A program made the position numbers and the translations under genes. From the NCBI RefSeq assembly GCF_900108335.1, contig NZ_FNVT01000005.1, positions 558,001-622,000 of the forward strand: a DNA stretch of 64,000 bases, read 5' to 3'. Below, piece by piece: positions 57,201-64,000 of the stretch; position 1 is the stretch's first letter; the number at the start of each line of letters is the position of its first letter. The DNA is from Nonomuraea solani. GTDB lineage: Bacteria; Actinomycetota; Actinomycetes; Streptosporangiales; Streptosporangiaceae. The notes beneath the pieces are model-generated. The model was given only the letters and a program-made list of their open reading frames with translations, ran no database searches and had not been told where the DNA came from.

Positions 57201-57704
57201 ATGATCTACGTGCATGTCACCACTGCTCAAGGCCAGTGGACCACCTTCGATTGGTGGCCTCCGGTCGGCTGGTGGCCGGAGGCGGCCCGCGATCTGCTGG
57301 TGCCCGGCCCGTCCGCGAGCGCCACGTTCGTCCTCCCGCCCACCGCGTCCTCGGTCCACTCGGCCCGCAGTTTCACCACCGGCGCCCTGTCGGGCTGGGG
57401 GCTCGGCGAACTGGCCGAGAACATGGAACTGGTGGTCTCCGAGCTGGCGACCAACGCCCTGCGCCACGGCCTGTGCCTGGACGATCCACGCCGCGAGCGC
57501 ACGGTCCACATGTCCCTCGTACGCCGCGGGCCCCTGGTCACCAGCGCCTTCACCGACCCCGGCGCCTCGGTGCCGGTGCTGCGCTACCCGGGCCCCCTCG
57601 ACGCGGGCGGCCTGGGGCTCCATATCGTCGAATCGCTCAGTCTGCGCTGGGGCTGGTCGGCACTCGCGCCACACGGAAAGATCGTTTGGGCAGTCCTCTC
57701 CTGA
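57201..57704 (+). CDS. Anti-sigma-type ATP-binding protein
   Basis: 167 residues. GHKL ATPase marks: MELVVSELATNALRHG (N-box, about 74-89), FTDPGASVPV (G1-like) and GGLGLHIVESLSLRWGW (G2). This is the small HATPase found divergent from XRE-DUF5753/DUF397 pairs in actinomycetes, related to SpoIIAB/RsbW serine kinases. Probably regulates a sigma factor or the neighbouring regulator. Cytosolic. Confidence 0.88.
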   Translation: MIYVHVTTAQGQWTTFDWWPPVGWWPEAARDLLVPGPSASATFVLPPTASSVHSARSFTTGALSGWGLGELAENMELVVSELATNALRHGLCLDDPRRERTVHMSLVRRGPLVTSAFTDPGASVPVLRYPGPLDAGGLGLHIVESLSLRWGWSALAPHGKIVWAVLS

Positions 57705-57780
57705 CCGGGGGTGATCTGCATTACCGTGGATGCTCATGGCTCACGGCGAGTCCCGCGCGACCCCATGAGAGTGCTGACAG

Positions 57781-60198
57781 ATGGAAGATCACCTGCTCGG
57801 CTGGCTGCGAACACTAGACGAAGACCGGCTTGGCCGCATCCTGGCGAACAGGCCTGACGCCATCGCCGCGCCCTGGCCCCGGCGACTCGACACCCTGGCC
57901 CAGCGGCTCGGCAACGGCATCGCGGCGATGGAGACCCTGGGCCGGCTGCCGCTGCCCTGCCTGCAGGTCGCCGAGACCACTCTGGCCATGACCCGCCCGA
58001 CCGCCGAGACGCTGGCCCGCTTCGTCGGCATGGGGCCGGGCGACGTGACGCCGTGGCTGGAGCACCTCTACGACCACGCGCTGGCCTGGCCGGGCGAAGA
58101 CGGCGTGATCCATCTCGCCGAGGGCGTGACGCGCTGGTGGACGGCGCCGCTGAGCCTGGGTGAGCCGCTGGACCACTATCTCAACTCCTGGTCGATCAGC
58201 AACGACGCGCTGCACGCGCTGGCGCGCACGCTGGGGCTGCACGCGCAGGGCAACAAGCGCCGCAGCCTGGCGCGCGTCATCGAGGCGCTCAGCGACCGCG
58301 ACCGCGTCGAGGCGATGGTGCGCACATCCCCTGACGGCACCGTGCCGCTGCTCGACCGGTTCGCCTGGGACGGCCCCGCCCGCGACGTGGACGGCGGCAG
58401 GTTCGTCACCCCCGGCACCCCCGAGAAGTGGTGCGCCGACCACGGCCTGCTCTTCCGGCCGAGCTGGCACGTCGCCGAGATGCCCCGCGAGGTCGCCCTC
58501 TCCCTGCGCGGCCCCGGCTACCAGCCGCCCTTCCGGCCCGTGGCGCCCGAGGTGGCCGCTCTGCCGGTGGACCCCGAAGAGGTCGACCACCTGATGACGC
58601 TGGCCGCGCCGCACGTGGTCGAGCGCTGCGCGGCGCTGCTCGACAACACCTCCAAGACCCCGCTGCCGCTGCTCAAGACCGGCGGCGTGGGCGTGCGCGA
58701 GGTGCGCAGGATGGCCAAGGAGACCGGCTGCGACGAGGACGAGACGCGCCTGCTGCTCGAAGTGTGCGCGGTGGCCCGGCTGCTGGCCTGGGACGAGGCG
58801 TCGGGCGGCATGATCCCCACCGAGCGCTTCGACCGGTGGCGGCTCGACGAGGGCTCGGCCCGGCTGCGGGTGCTGCTGGCGGCGTGGTGGCGCATGGAGC
58901 GCTCGTCGCTGCGCAAGATCGACGGAAAATACGCCACGGTGCTCGGCGACGATCCCGCCGGGGCGACGGTCGCCCGGGTGCGCAGGGCGGTGCTCCCGGT
59001 GCTGGCCCAGTTGCCCGCCGGCACGGCCTTCGCCGACCGTGACAGCCTCGTGGCCGGGGTGCACTGGCACGCCCCGCTGATCGACCAGGCGCTGCTGCGC
59101 GAGTGCGCGCCCGCGGTGCTCGACGAGGCCAGGCTGCTGGGGCTGCTGGCCAACAACGCGCTCACCGACCTCGGCCGGGCGCTGGCGGGGCTCACCGCCA
59201 AGCCGGGTGACGAGGACGACGACGCCGTACCCATGGTCGAGCACGACCCCGTGCTGGCCGAGGCGGCCACGCGGGCGCTGGCGAGCGTGCGCAGGAGCGC
59301 GCTGTTCGGGCCCGACCTGACCGCGGTCGTCACCGGCCCGCCGTCGGCCGAGCTGGCCGAGCTGCTCGACCGGGTGGCCGAGCGTGAGTCGCGGGGCGCG
59401 GCCTCGGTGTGGCGGTTCACCGTCGAGAGCGTGCGCCGGGCGTTCGACCGCGGCTACGAGGCCGGCGAGCTGCTCGACGAGCTGGCCGCGGTCGGCACGA
59501 TCCCGCAACCGCTCGAATACCTGGTCCGCGACACCGCCCGCAGGCACGGCGAGGTGATGGTCACCACGGTCGGCTGCGTCGTCCAGGCCGCCGACGTCGG
59601 TCTGCTGGCGGAGATCGCCGCGCACCGGCGGCTGGGGCGGCTGGGCCTGCGCCTGCTCGCGCCCACCGTGCTGGTGAGCGCGGCCCCCGCCGATCGCACG
59701 CTGGCCGCCCTGCGCGAGGTCGGCTACTCCCCCGTCCCGGTCTCCGACACCGGCGAGATCACCATCCACCGGGCCAGGGCCGAGGAGCCGCCCAACGGCA
59801 AGCTCGTCCTGCTGCCCGGAGGTCAGGTGGCCGAGCTGCCGGACTTCCCCGGCCTGGCGGAGCTGACCGCGCCGCCCTACCTGTTCGAGCCGGTGCCCGA
59901 CCCGTTCGAGCACGCCCGCCGCCTGATCAACGACAGCCGGCCGGACGACGGGAAGAACGGGCGCACCTGGGCCATCATCGGCCGGATGGCGACCCGGCTG
60001 CCGACCGCGCAGCAGTCGCTGCTCGGGTTCGTGGTGGACCGGGGCGTGCGGGCCGGCATCACGCTGACCGACGGGCTGACCGCCACGATCAGCCATGGCG
60101 AGCTCAAGGGCGCCGCGCTGGACGCCTGGTGCGAGGAGGCGGGCGACTACCTGGAGTTCCCCCTCGCCGAGATCGTCGAGGTCCGCGGGGCTTACTGA
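57781..60198 (+). CDS. Helicase-associated protein with XPB/Ssl2 N-terminal-like domain
   Basis: 805 residues, rich in Leu/Ala helices with repeated winged-helix-like units. The C-terminal half (WRFTVESVRRAFDRGYEAGELLDELAAVGTIPQPLEYLVRDTARRHGEVMVTTVGCVVQAADVGLLAEI) matches the XPB/Ssl2 N-terminal domain (PF13625), and the C-terminus QSLLGFVVDRGVRAGITLTDGLTATISHGELKGAALDAWCEEAGDYLEFPL is a WYL-like or OB-like end. No helicase motifs. In many actinomycetes it is next to an XPB helicase gene; here that neighbour is absent. Confidence 0.85.
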   Translation: MEDHLLGWLRTLDEDRLGRILANRPDAIAAPWPRRLDTLAQRLGNGIAAMETLGRLPLPCLQVAETTLAMTRPTAETLARFVGMGPGDVTPWLEHLYDHALAWPGEDGVIHLAEGVTRWWTAPLSLGEPLDHYLNSWSISNDALHALARTLGLHAQGNKRRSLARVIEALSDRDRVEAMVRTSPDGTVPLLDRFAWDGPARDVDGGRFVTPGTPEKWCADHGLLFRPSWHVAEMPREVALSLRGPGYQPPFRPVAPEVAALPVDPEEVDHLMTLAAPHVVERCAALLDNTSKTPLPLLKTGGVGVREVRRMAKETGCDEDETRLLLEVCAVARLLAWDEASGGMIPTERFDRWRLDEGSARLRVLLAAWWRMERSSLRKIDGKYATVLGDDPAGATVARVRRAVLPVLAQLPAGTAFADRDSLVAGVHWHAPLIDQALLRECAPAVLDEARLLGLLANNALTDLGRALAGLTAKPGDEDDDAVPMVEHDPVLAEAATRALASVRRSALFGPDLTAVVTGPPSAELAELLDRVAERESRGAASVWRFTVESVRRAFDRGYEAGELLDELAAVGTIPQPLEYLVRDTARRHGEVMVTTVGCVVQAADVGLLAEIAAHRRLGRLGLRLLAPTVLVSAAPADRTLAALREVGYSPVPVSDTGEITIHRARAEEPPNGKLVLLPGGQVAELPDFPGLAELTAPPYLFEPVPDPFEHARRLINDSRPDDGKNGRTWAIIGRMATRLPTAQQSLLGFVVDRGVRAGITLTDGLTATISHGELKGAALDAWCEEAGDYLEFPLAEIVEVRGAY

Positions 60199-61205
60199 AG
60201 AGGCTTGGCCTTCTTGAGGTTGACCACGAGCGCTTCGAGGAAGTCCGCGTAGCCCTGGTAGCTGTACGGGGCTTCGGCGTTCCACGGGTAGAGCTGGCCC
60301 GCCTTGACCGCGGGGAGCTTGGCGAAGGTGGGCTTCTTCATCATCTCCTCGGGCTTGAGCGCCTGGGTGCGGGTGTCGTAGAGGATCACGTCGGCGTCGT
60401 ACTCGTCGGCGTTCTCCCAGCTCAGCGTCTGGAAGAAGCCGCCCTCGTCCACCTTGGTCGGCGTGACGACGTTGAGGCCGGCGGACGTGAGGTGCACGAT
60501 GTCCGGGTACTCCGGCGGGTTGACGATCCAGAACGCGTCCGCGCCGCCCGACACCATGAGGATCTTGAGGTCCTTGAACTGGGCGAGCTCCTTGGTGGCC
60601 GCCTCCATGCGGGCCTTGGCCTCGGGCACGCCCTGCATGTCGGCGCCGAGCGACTTGGCCAGTTCCTCGTACGTGCCGATCACCTCGGTGGCGCTCTTGC
60701 CGGTGAGCATGACGCCGGCGGTGGGGGCGACCTGCTCGATGGTGTCCTTGGACTTCTCGGGGACGTACCAGAGGGTGCCCTTGATGTACATGCTGCTGAC
60801 CAGCAGGTCGGGCTGGAGCGCGATGTACTGCTCGACGTTGAACTCGTCCCAGACGTTGCCCAGGCCCGTCACCTTGGTGATGTCGACGTTGCCGACCTGC
60901 GGGTCCTTGGTGCCGTCCTTGAGCTTGTGAGGGCCGAAGACCGCGATGGGGCGCACGCCGAAGTCCCACAGGGCGGCGGCCGCGCCGACCTGGGCCACGA
61001 TCCGGCTGGGGACCTTGGGCTGCGCCAGCTTCTTGTCACGGTCGTCGGTGAACGACCATGCTCCGGCGGCGGCCGGGGCCGGCGAGGCGGCGGCGGTCGG
61101 CGCCGCCGTCTCCGTGGCGCCGCCGCACGCCGCCAGGGTCAGGGCCGCCGCGAGTCCCGCGGCGCCCGCCAGGAAGCCCCTGCGAGCCAGTACCGGTCCT
61201 GACAT
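60192..61205 (-). CDS. Siderophore/iron ABC importer binding lipoprotein
   Basis: 337 residues, GGAG before the ATG. A twin-arginine-like lipoprotein signal: RRGFLAGAAGLAAALTLAACG, lipidated Cys about 27. Class III binding fold: PSRIVAQVGAAAALWDFGVRPIAVFGPHKLKDG, EQYIALQPDLLVSSMYI, DADVILYDTR. Divergent from two permease genes and an ATPase, with two iron boxes between. It captures a ferric siderophore outside the cell. 3' end overlaps the helicase-associated gene by 7 bp. Confidence 0.92.
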   Translation of the reverse strand: MSGPVLARRGFLAGAAGLAAALTLAACGGATETAAPTAAASPAPAAAGAWSFTDDRDKKLAQPKVPSRIVAQVGAAAALWDFGVRPIAVFGPHKLKDGTKDPQVGNVDITKVTGLGNVWDEFNVEQYIALQPDLLVSSMYIKGTLWYVPEKSKDTIEQVAPTAGVMLTGKSATEVIGTYEELAKSLGADMQGVPEAKARMEAATKELAQFKDLKILMVSGGADAFWIVNPPEYPDIVHLTSAGLNVVTPTKVDEGGFFQTLSWENADEYDADVILYDTRTQALKPEEMMKKPTFAKLPAVKAGQLYPWNAEAPYSYQGYADFLEALVVNLKKAKPLQ

Positions 61206-61216
61206 GTGGATCTCCT

Positions 61217-61235
61217 AAGGTTAGGCTTGCCTTGT
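61217..61235. promoter_or_regulatory. Iron box 1 (IdeR/DmdR type)
   Basis: AAGGTTAGGCTTGCCTTGT, close to TTAGGTTAGGCTAACCTAA, the IdeR/DmdR consensus. Eleven bp upstream of the binding-protein start. Predicted repression by Fe-loaded IdeR. Confidence 0.8.
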
Positions 61236-61245
61236 TAACGAGCCA

Positions 61246-61264
61246 TTAGATTAGCCTTGCCTAA
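61246..61264. promoter_or_regulatory. Iron box 2 (IdeR/DmdR type)
   Basis: TTAGATTAGCCTTGCCTAA, matching the consensus dyad with two or three changes. 26 bp upstream of the permease GTG. With box 1 it would control both divergent transcripts. Confidence 0.85.
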
Positions 61265-61290
61265 GTTTGAGGGCTACGAGAGGGGGTCGG

Positions 61291-62328
61291 GTGCGCCCGG
61301 CTGGAGAGACGGCTGTGACCGAGCGCAAGGGCCGCCCTTCGCTGCTGATCACCGGGCTGGTGGTCACAGTGGCGGTGCTGGCGCTGGTCGCGATGGCCAG
61401 CGTGGCCCTGGGCGCGCGGTCGGTGTCGTTCGGCACGGTGATCGACTCCTTCCTGGCCCCCGACGGCTCCAGCGACCACACGGTCATCCGTGAGCTGCGC
61501 GTCCCGCGTACGCTGCTCGGCCTCGGGGTGGGCGCCACGCTGGGGCTGGCCGGCGCGCTCATGCAGAGCCTGACCCGCAACCCGCTGGCCGACCCCGGAC
61601 TTTTGGGCATCAACCAGGGGGCCGCGCTCGGCGTCACGCTGGCGCTCGGCCTGTTCGGGCTGAGCGACCCCACCGTGTACGTCTGGTTCGCCTTCGGCGG
61701 CGCGGCGCTGGCCTCCGTCGTCGTCTACGCGCTCGCCTCGGCCGGCCGCTCCGGCTCCAGCCCGGTACGCCTCGCGCTCGCCGGCATCGCGTTCGGCATG
61801 GTGTGCACGGCGGTGTCCTCGGCCATCCTGCGCATGGACTCCCAGACCTTCGACCGGATGCGGTTCTGGCTGACCGGCTCGCTGGCCGGGCAGACGGCCG
61901 ACACGCTGGTGCGGCTGGCACCGTTCATGGCCGCCGGGCTGCTGCTCGGGCTGCTGCTGTCCAGGCCGCTCAACATGCTGGCGCTCGGCGACGACGCGGG
62001 CAAGGCGCTGGGCGTGGCGGTGAACCGGACGAGGATCCTCACCGGGGTGGCCGTCACGCTGCTGTGCGGCGCGGCCACCGCCGCCGCCGGGCCACTGGTG
62101 TTCGTGGGGCTGATCGTGCCGCACGCGGTGCGCGCTCTGGTGGGGCCCGACCAGCGGTGGGTGCTGCCGTACTCGGCGCTGGCCGCGCCGGTGCTGCTGC
62201 TGGGGGCCGACGTGGTGGGCCGGCTCATCGCCCGCCCGGGAGAGGTGCAGGTGGGGATCGTGTGGGCGGTGATCGGCGCGCCGATCTTCATCATGCTGGC
62301 CAGGCGGAAGCGGGTGGCGGCGCTGTGA
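61291..62328 (+). CDS. Iron-siderophore ABC importer permease (FecCD family), first subunit
   Basis: 345 residues from the GTG at 61291 (GAGGGGG upstream); GTG at 61315 with GGAGAG is an alternative. About 10 membrane helices; LRVPRTLLGLGVGATLGLAGALMQSLTRNPLADPGLLGINQGAALG, KALGVAVNRTRI (ATPase-contact loop) and GPLVFVGLIVPHAVRALVG are FecCD signatures. Forms a heterodimer with the next gene. Under iron box control. Confidence 0.93.
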   Translation: MRPAGETAVTERKGRPSLLITGLVVTVAVLALVAMASVALGARSVSFGTVIDSFLAPDGSSDHTVIRELRVPRTLLGLGVGATLGLAGALMQSLTRNPLADPGLLGINQGAALGVTLALGLFGLSDPTVYVWFAFGGAALASVVVYALASAGRSGSSPVRLALAGIAFGMVCTAVSSAILRMDSQTFDRMRFWLTGSLAGQTADTLVRLAPFMAAGLLLGLLLSRPLNMLALGDDAGKALGVAVNRTRILTGVAVTLLCGAATAAAGPLVFVGLIVPHAVRALVGPDQRWVLPYSALAAPVLLLGADVVGRLIARPGEVQVGIVWAVIGAPIFIMLARRKRVAAL

Positions 62329-63332
62329 ACGTCCGCGTCGGAGCCTGGTCCGTACGGCTCGCGCCCCGCGCCCTGCTCGTCACCGCGATCCTCCTCGCGG
62401 TCGGCTTCGGGGTCACCGTGGCGGCGCTGTCCACGGGCGAGTTCACCGTCCCCGTGCCCGACATCGTCAACGCGCTCTTCGGCCAGGGCACCCCGGTCGC
62501 CGAGCTGATCGTCAGCAAGCTCCGCGCGCCCCGTGTGGTGACCGGCCTGCTGGTCGGCGCCGCCTTCGGCCTGAGCGGGGCCATCTTCCAGAGCCTCACC
62601 AGGAACCCCCTCGGCAGCCCCGACTTCATCGGCTTCACCGCCGGCGCCTCCACCGGCGGGATCATCGCCGTGGTCGCGGGCGGCTCCGCCATGACGATCG
62701 CCGGCGGCGCGCTGGCCGGGTGCGTGGTGACGGCCGTCCTGGTGTACGCGCTGGCCTACCGGGGCGGCGTCCAGGGCTACCGGCTGGTCCTGGTCGGCAT
62801 CGGGGCGAACGCGCTGCTGCTGGCCGTGAACTCCTACCTGCTGACCCGGGCCAACATCAACGACGCCGCCACCGCGGGCGCCTGGCTCACCGGCAGCCTC
62901 GGCGGGCGCGGCTGGGACCACGCCCAGCCCGTCGCGCTGGCGCTGCTCGTGCTGCTGCCGCTGTGCGCGGCCGTCGCGCGGCCGATGCGGATGCTCGAAA
63001 TGGGCGACGACGCCGCCAAGGCGATGGGCATCAGGGTCGAGCTCGTCCGCGCGACCGCCATCACGGCCGGCGTGCTGCTGGCGGGGGTGGCCACGGCCGC
63101 CGCCGGTCCGGTCATCTTCGTCGCGCTCGCCGCCCCGCAGCTCGCCCGGCGGCTCACCCGCTCCCCCGGCGTGACCATGGCCGCCTCCGCGCTGATGGGC
63201 GCGGTGCTGCTGACCGCCGCCGACCTGGCCGCGCAGCGGCTGCTCGCGCCCACCCAGCTTCCCGTCGGTGTGCTGACCGCCGCGATCGGCGGCACGTACC
63301 TCGTTCTGCTCCTGCGAAAGGACCGCCACTGA
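62325..63332 (+). CDS. Iron-siderophore ABC importer permease (FecCD family), second subunit
   Basis: 335 residues; GTG overlaps the first permease stop (GTGA). LRAPRVVTGLLVGAAFGLSGAIFQSLTRNPLGSPDFIGFTAGASTG, KAMGIRVELVRA and GPVIFVALAAPQLARRLTRSPG are FecCD signatures of the FepG/ViuG type. About 9-10 membrane helices. Coupled to the ATPase gene by TGATG. Confidence 0.93.
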   Translation: MNVRVGAWSVRLAPRALLVTAILLAVGFGVTVAALSTGEFTVPVPDIVNALFGQGTPVAELIVSKLRAPRVVTGLLVGAAFGLSGAIFQSLTRNPLGSPDFIGFTAGASTGGIIAVVAGGSAMTIAGGALAGCVVTAVLVYALAYRGGVQGYRLVLVGIGANALLLAVNSYLLTRANINDAATAGAWLTGSLGGRGWDHAQPVALALLVLLPLCAAVARPMRMLEMGDDAAKAMGIRVELVRATAITAGVLLAGVATAAAGPVIFVALAAPQLARRLTRSPGVTMAASALMGAVLLTAADLAAQRLLAPTQLPVGVLTAAIGGTYLVLLLRKDRH

Positions 63333-64000
63333 TGGCCACCCATCGTCTTACCGGCACCGGCCTCACCCTCGCCTACGACCAGCGCGTCGTGGCGGCCGAC
63401 CTCGACGTGGCGATCCCCGACGAGTCCTTCACCGTGATCATCGGCCCGAACGCCTGCGGCAAGTCCACCCTGCTGCGGGCACTGGCCAGGATGCTGAAGC
63501 CGAAGACCGGCGCCGTGCACCTGGACGGCAGCGTGATCACCTCGCTGCCGTCGAAGGAGGTGGCGCGGCGGCTGGGCCTGCTGCCACAGAGCTCGATCGT
63601 GCCCGACGGCATCACCGTGGCCGACCTGGTGGCCCGGGGCCGCTACCCGCACCAGCGGCTCATGCGGCAGTGGTCGAAGGCCGACGAGGCGGCGGTCTCC
63701 GAGGCCATGCGCGCCACCGACGTGGCGGAGCTGTCCGACCGGATCGTGGACGAGCTGTCGGGCGGGCAGCGGCAGCGGGTGTGGCTGGCCATGGCACTGG
63801 CGCAGGAGACGCCGATCCTGCTGCTGGACGAGCCGACCACGTTCCTGGACATCTCCCACCAGATCGAGGTGCTGGACCTCTGCGCCGACCTGCACGAGGC
63901 CGGGCGGACCATGGTGGCCGTGCTGCACGACCTGAACCAGGCCTGCCGGTACGCGACCCACCTGATCGTGATGCGGGCCGGCGCGATCGTGGCGGAAGGG
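63332..64000 (+). CDS. Iron-siderophore ABC importer ATP-binding protein, partial
   Basis: ATG at 63332 overlaps the permease stop; open to the window edge with 223 codons and no stop, so the C-terminus is outside. Walker A IIGPNACGKSTLL (Ala-Cys in place of the usual Gly-Ala), Q-loop LLPQSSIVPDG, signature LSGGQRQRVWLAMALAQ, Walker B PILLLDEPTTFLD, H-loop VLHDLNQA. FepC/FecE type. Confidence 0.95.
   Translation, partial: MATHRLTGTGLTLAYDQRVVAADLDVAIPDESFTVIIGPNACGKSTLLRALARMLKPKTGAVHLDGSVITSLPSKEVARRLGLLPQSSIVPDGITVADLVARGRYPHQRLMRQWSKADEAAVSEAMRATDVAELSDRIVDELSGGQRQRVWLAMALAQETPILLLDEPTTFLDISHQIEVLDLCADLHEAGRTMVAVLHDLNQACRYATHLIVMRAGAIVAEG

Noticed and set aside
57814..60969. A 1051-codon minus-strand frame opposite the helicase-associated gene
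   Set aside because: Shadow frame; the plus-strand protein has clear family sequence, and the minus frame reads as low-complexity QRPGAR-type sequence.
61217..61264. A siderophore biosynthesis cluster next to the importer
   Set aside because: Only importer genes are present in the window; no NRPS or NIS synthetase sequence is seen.

Overview
The window is high-GC actinobacterial DNA. Dense short operons with ATGA/GTGA/TGATG stop-start overlaps, an F420-NADPH oxidoreductase (npdG) and an F420-type LLM oxidoreductase, a mycothiol-type DinB-like protein, AfsR/SARP, PucR and MocR regulators, XRE-DUF5753/DUF397 pairs, Ser/Thr kinases and IdeR/DmdR-type iron boxes together suggest a filamentous actinomycete, most likely Streptosporangiales (Nonomuraea-like). 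The genus is inferred. No rRNA, tRNA, CRISPR, insertion sequence or phage module was seen. The window cuts genes at both ends: panB at 1 and a siderophore ABC ATPase at 64000.

Layout. 1-12.1 kb: 3' end of panB; a PLP lyase pair (Cys/Met gamma-lyase family plus threonine/serine dehydratase-like) divergent from a MocR regulator; an alpha/beta hydrolase; a striking in-frame collapse of an ABC ATPase, a sensor kinase and a response regulator (4.7-6.2 kb); npdG; a secreted lipase; a LysR regulator divergent from a small membrane protein and a cyclase-family hydrolase; methionine aminopeptidase. 12.3-16.8 kb: an orphan kinase-type ATPase, and CopC plus a CopD-CtaG fusion for copper delivery. 15.5-20.1 kb: an XRE-TPR regulator divergent from an unlisted 45-residue secreted peptide ending in Cys-Cys, followed by a large AfsR-type regulator. 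20-25.5 kb: purine catabolism (PucR, xanthine dehydrogenase large subunit, EF-hand protein, purine permease with a hairpin over its start). 25.7-31.4 kb: Excalibur protein, alanine dehydrogenase, EF-hand protein, DUF3105, DUF305, FAD oxidoreductase.

31.4-39.1 kb: a translationally coupled DUF6421-SDR-threonine aldolase operon; an orphan response regulator; a membrane Ser/Thr kinase coupled to a degenerate trypsin-like membrane protein with a cytoplasmic zinc ribbon. 39.2-43.4 kb: hydantoinase/oxoprolinase pair and a frameshifted Uma2 gene. 43.5-47.1 kb: a cobalamin-riboswitch-controlled corrinoid ABC importer with the CbiZ amidohydrolase. 47.1-52.9 kb: an apparent catabolic island (PhyH, phosphotriesterase-like hydrolase, P450 and SDR in one overlapping operon, an MocA-type oxidoreductase, and a divergent F420-type LLM oxidoreductase) flanked by CAAGCGCTTG palindromes that also precede the hydantoinase genes 12 kb away. 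52.9-60.2 kb: histidine phosphatase, a sigma-region-2-only protein coupled to a zinc-motif DinB-like protein, NIPSNAP-like protein, XRE/DUF397 with a divergent ATPase, and an XPB-N-like helicase-associated protein. 60.2-64 kb: an iron-boxed siderophore ABC importer.

The most promising under-described items are the XRE-TPR/secreted-peptide pair (candidate peptide signalling), the CAAGCGCTTG regulon joining oxidative and hydrolytic genes, the inactive protease-like partner of the Ser/Thr kinase, the region-2-only sigma protein, and the ABC/two-component gene collapse.
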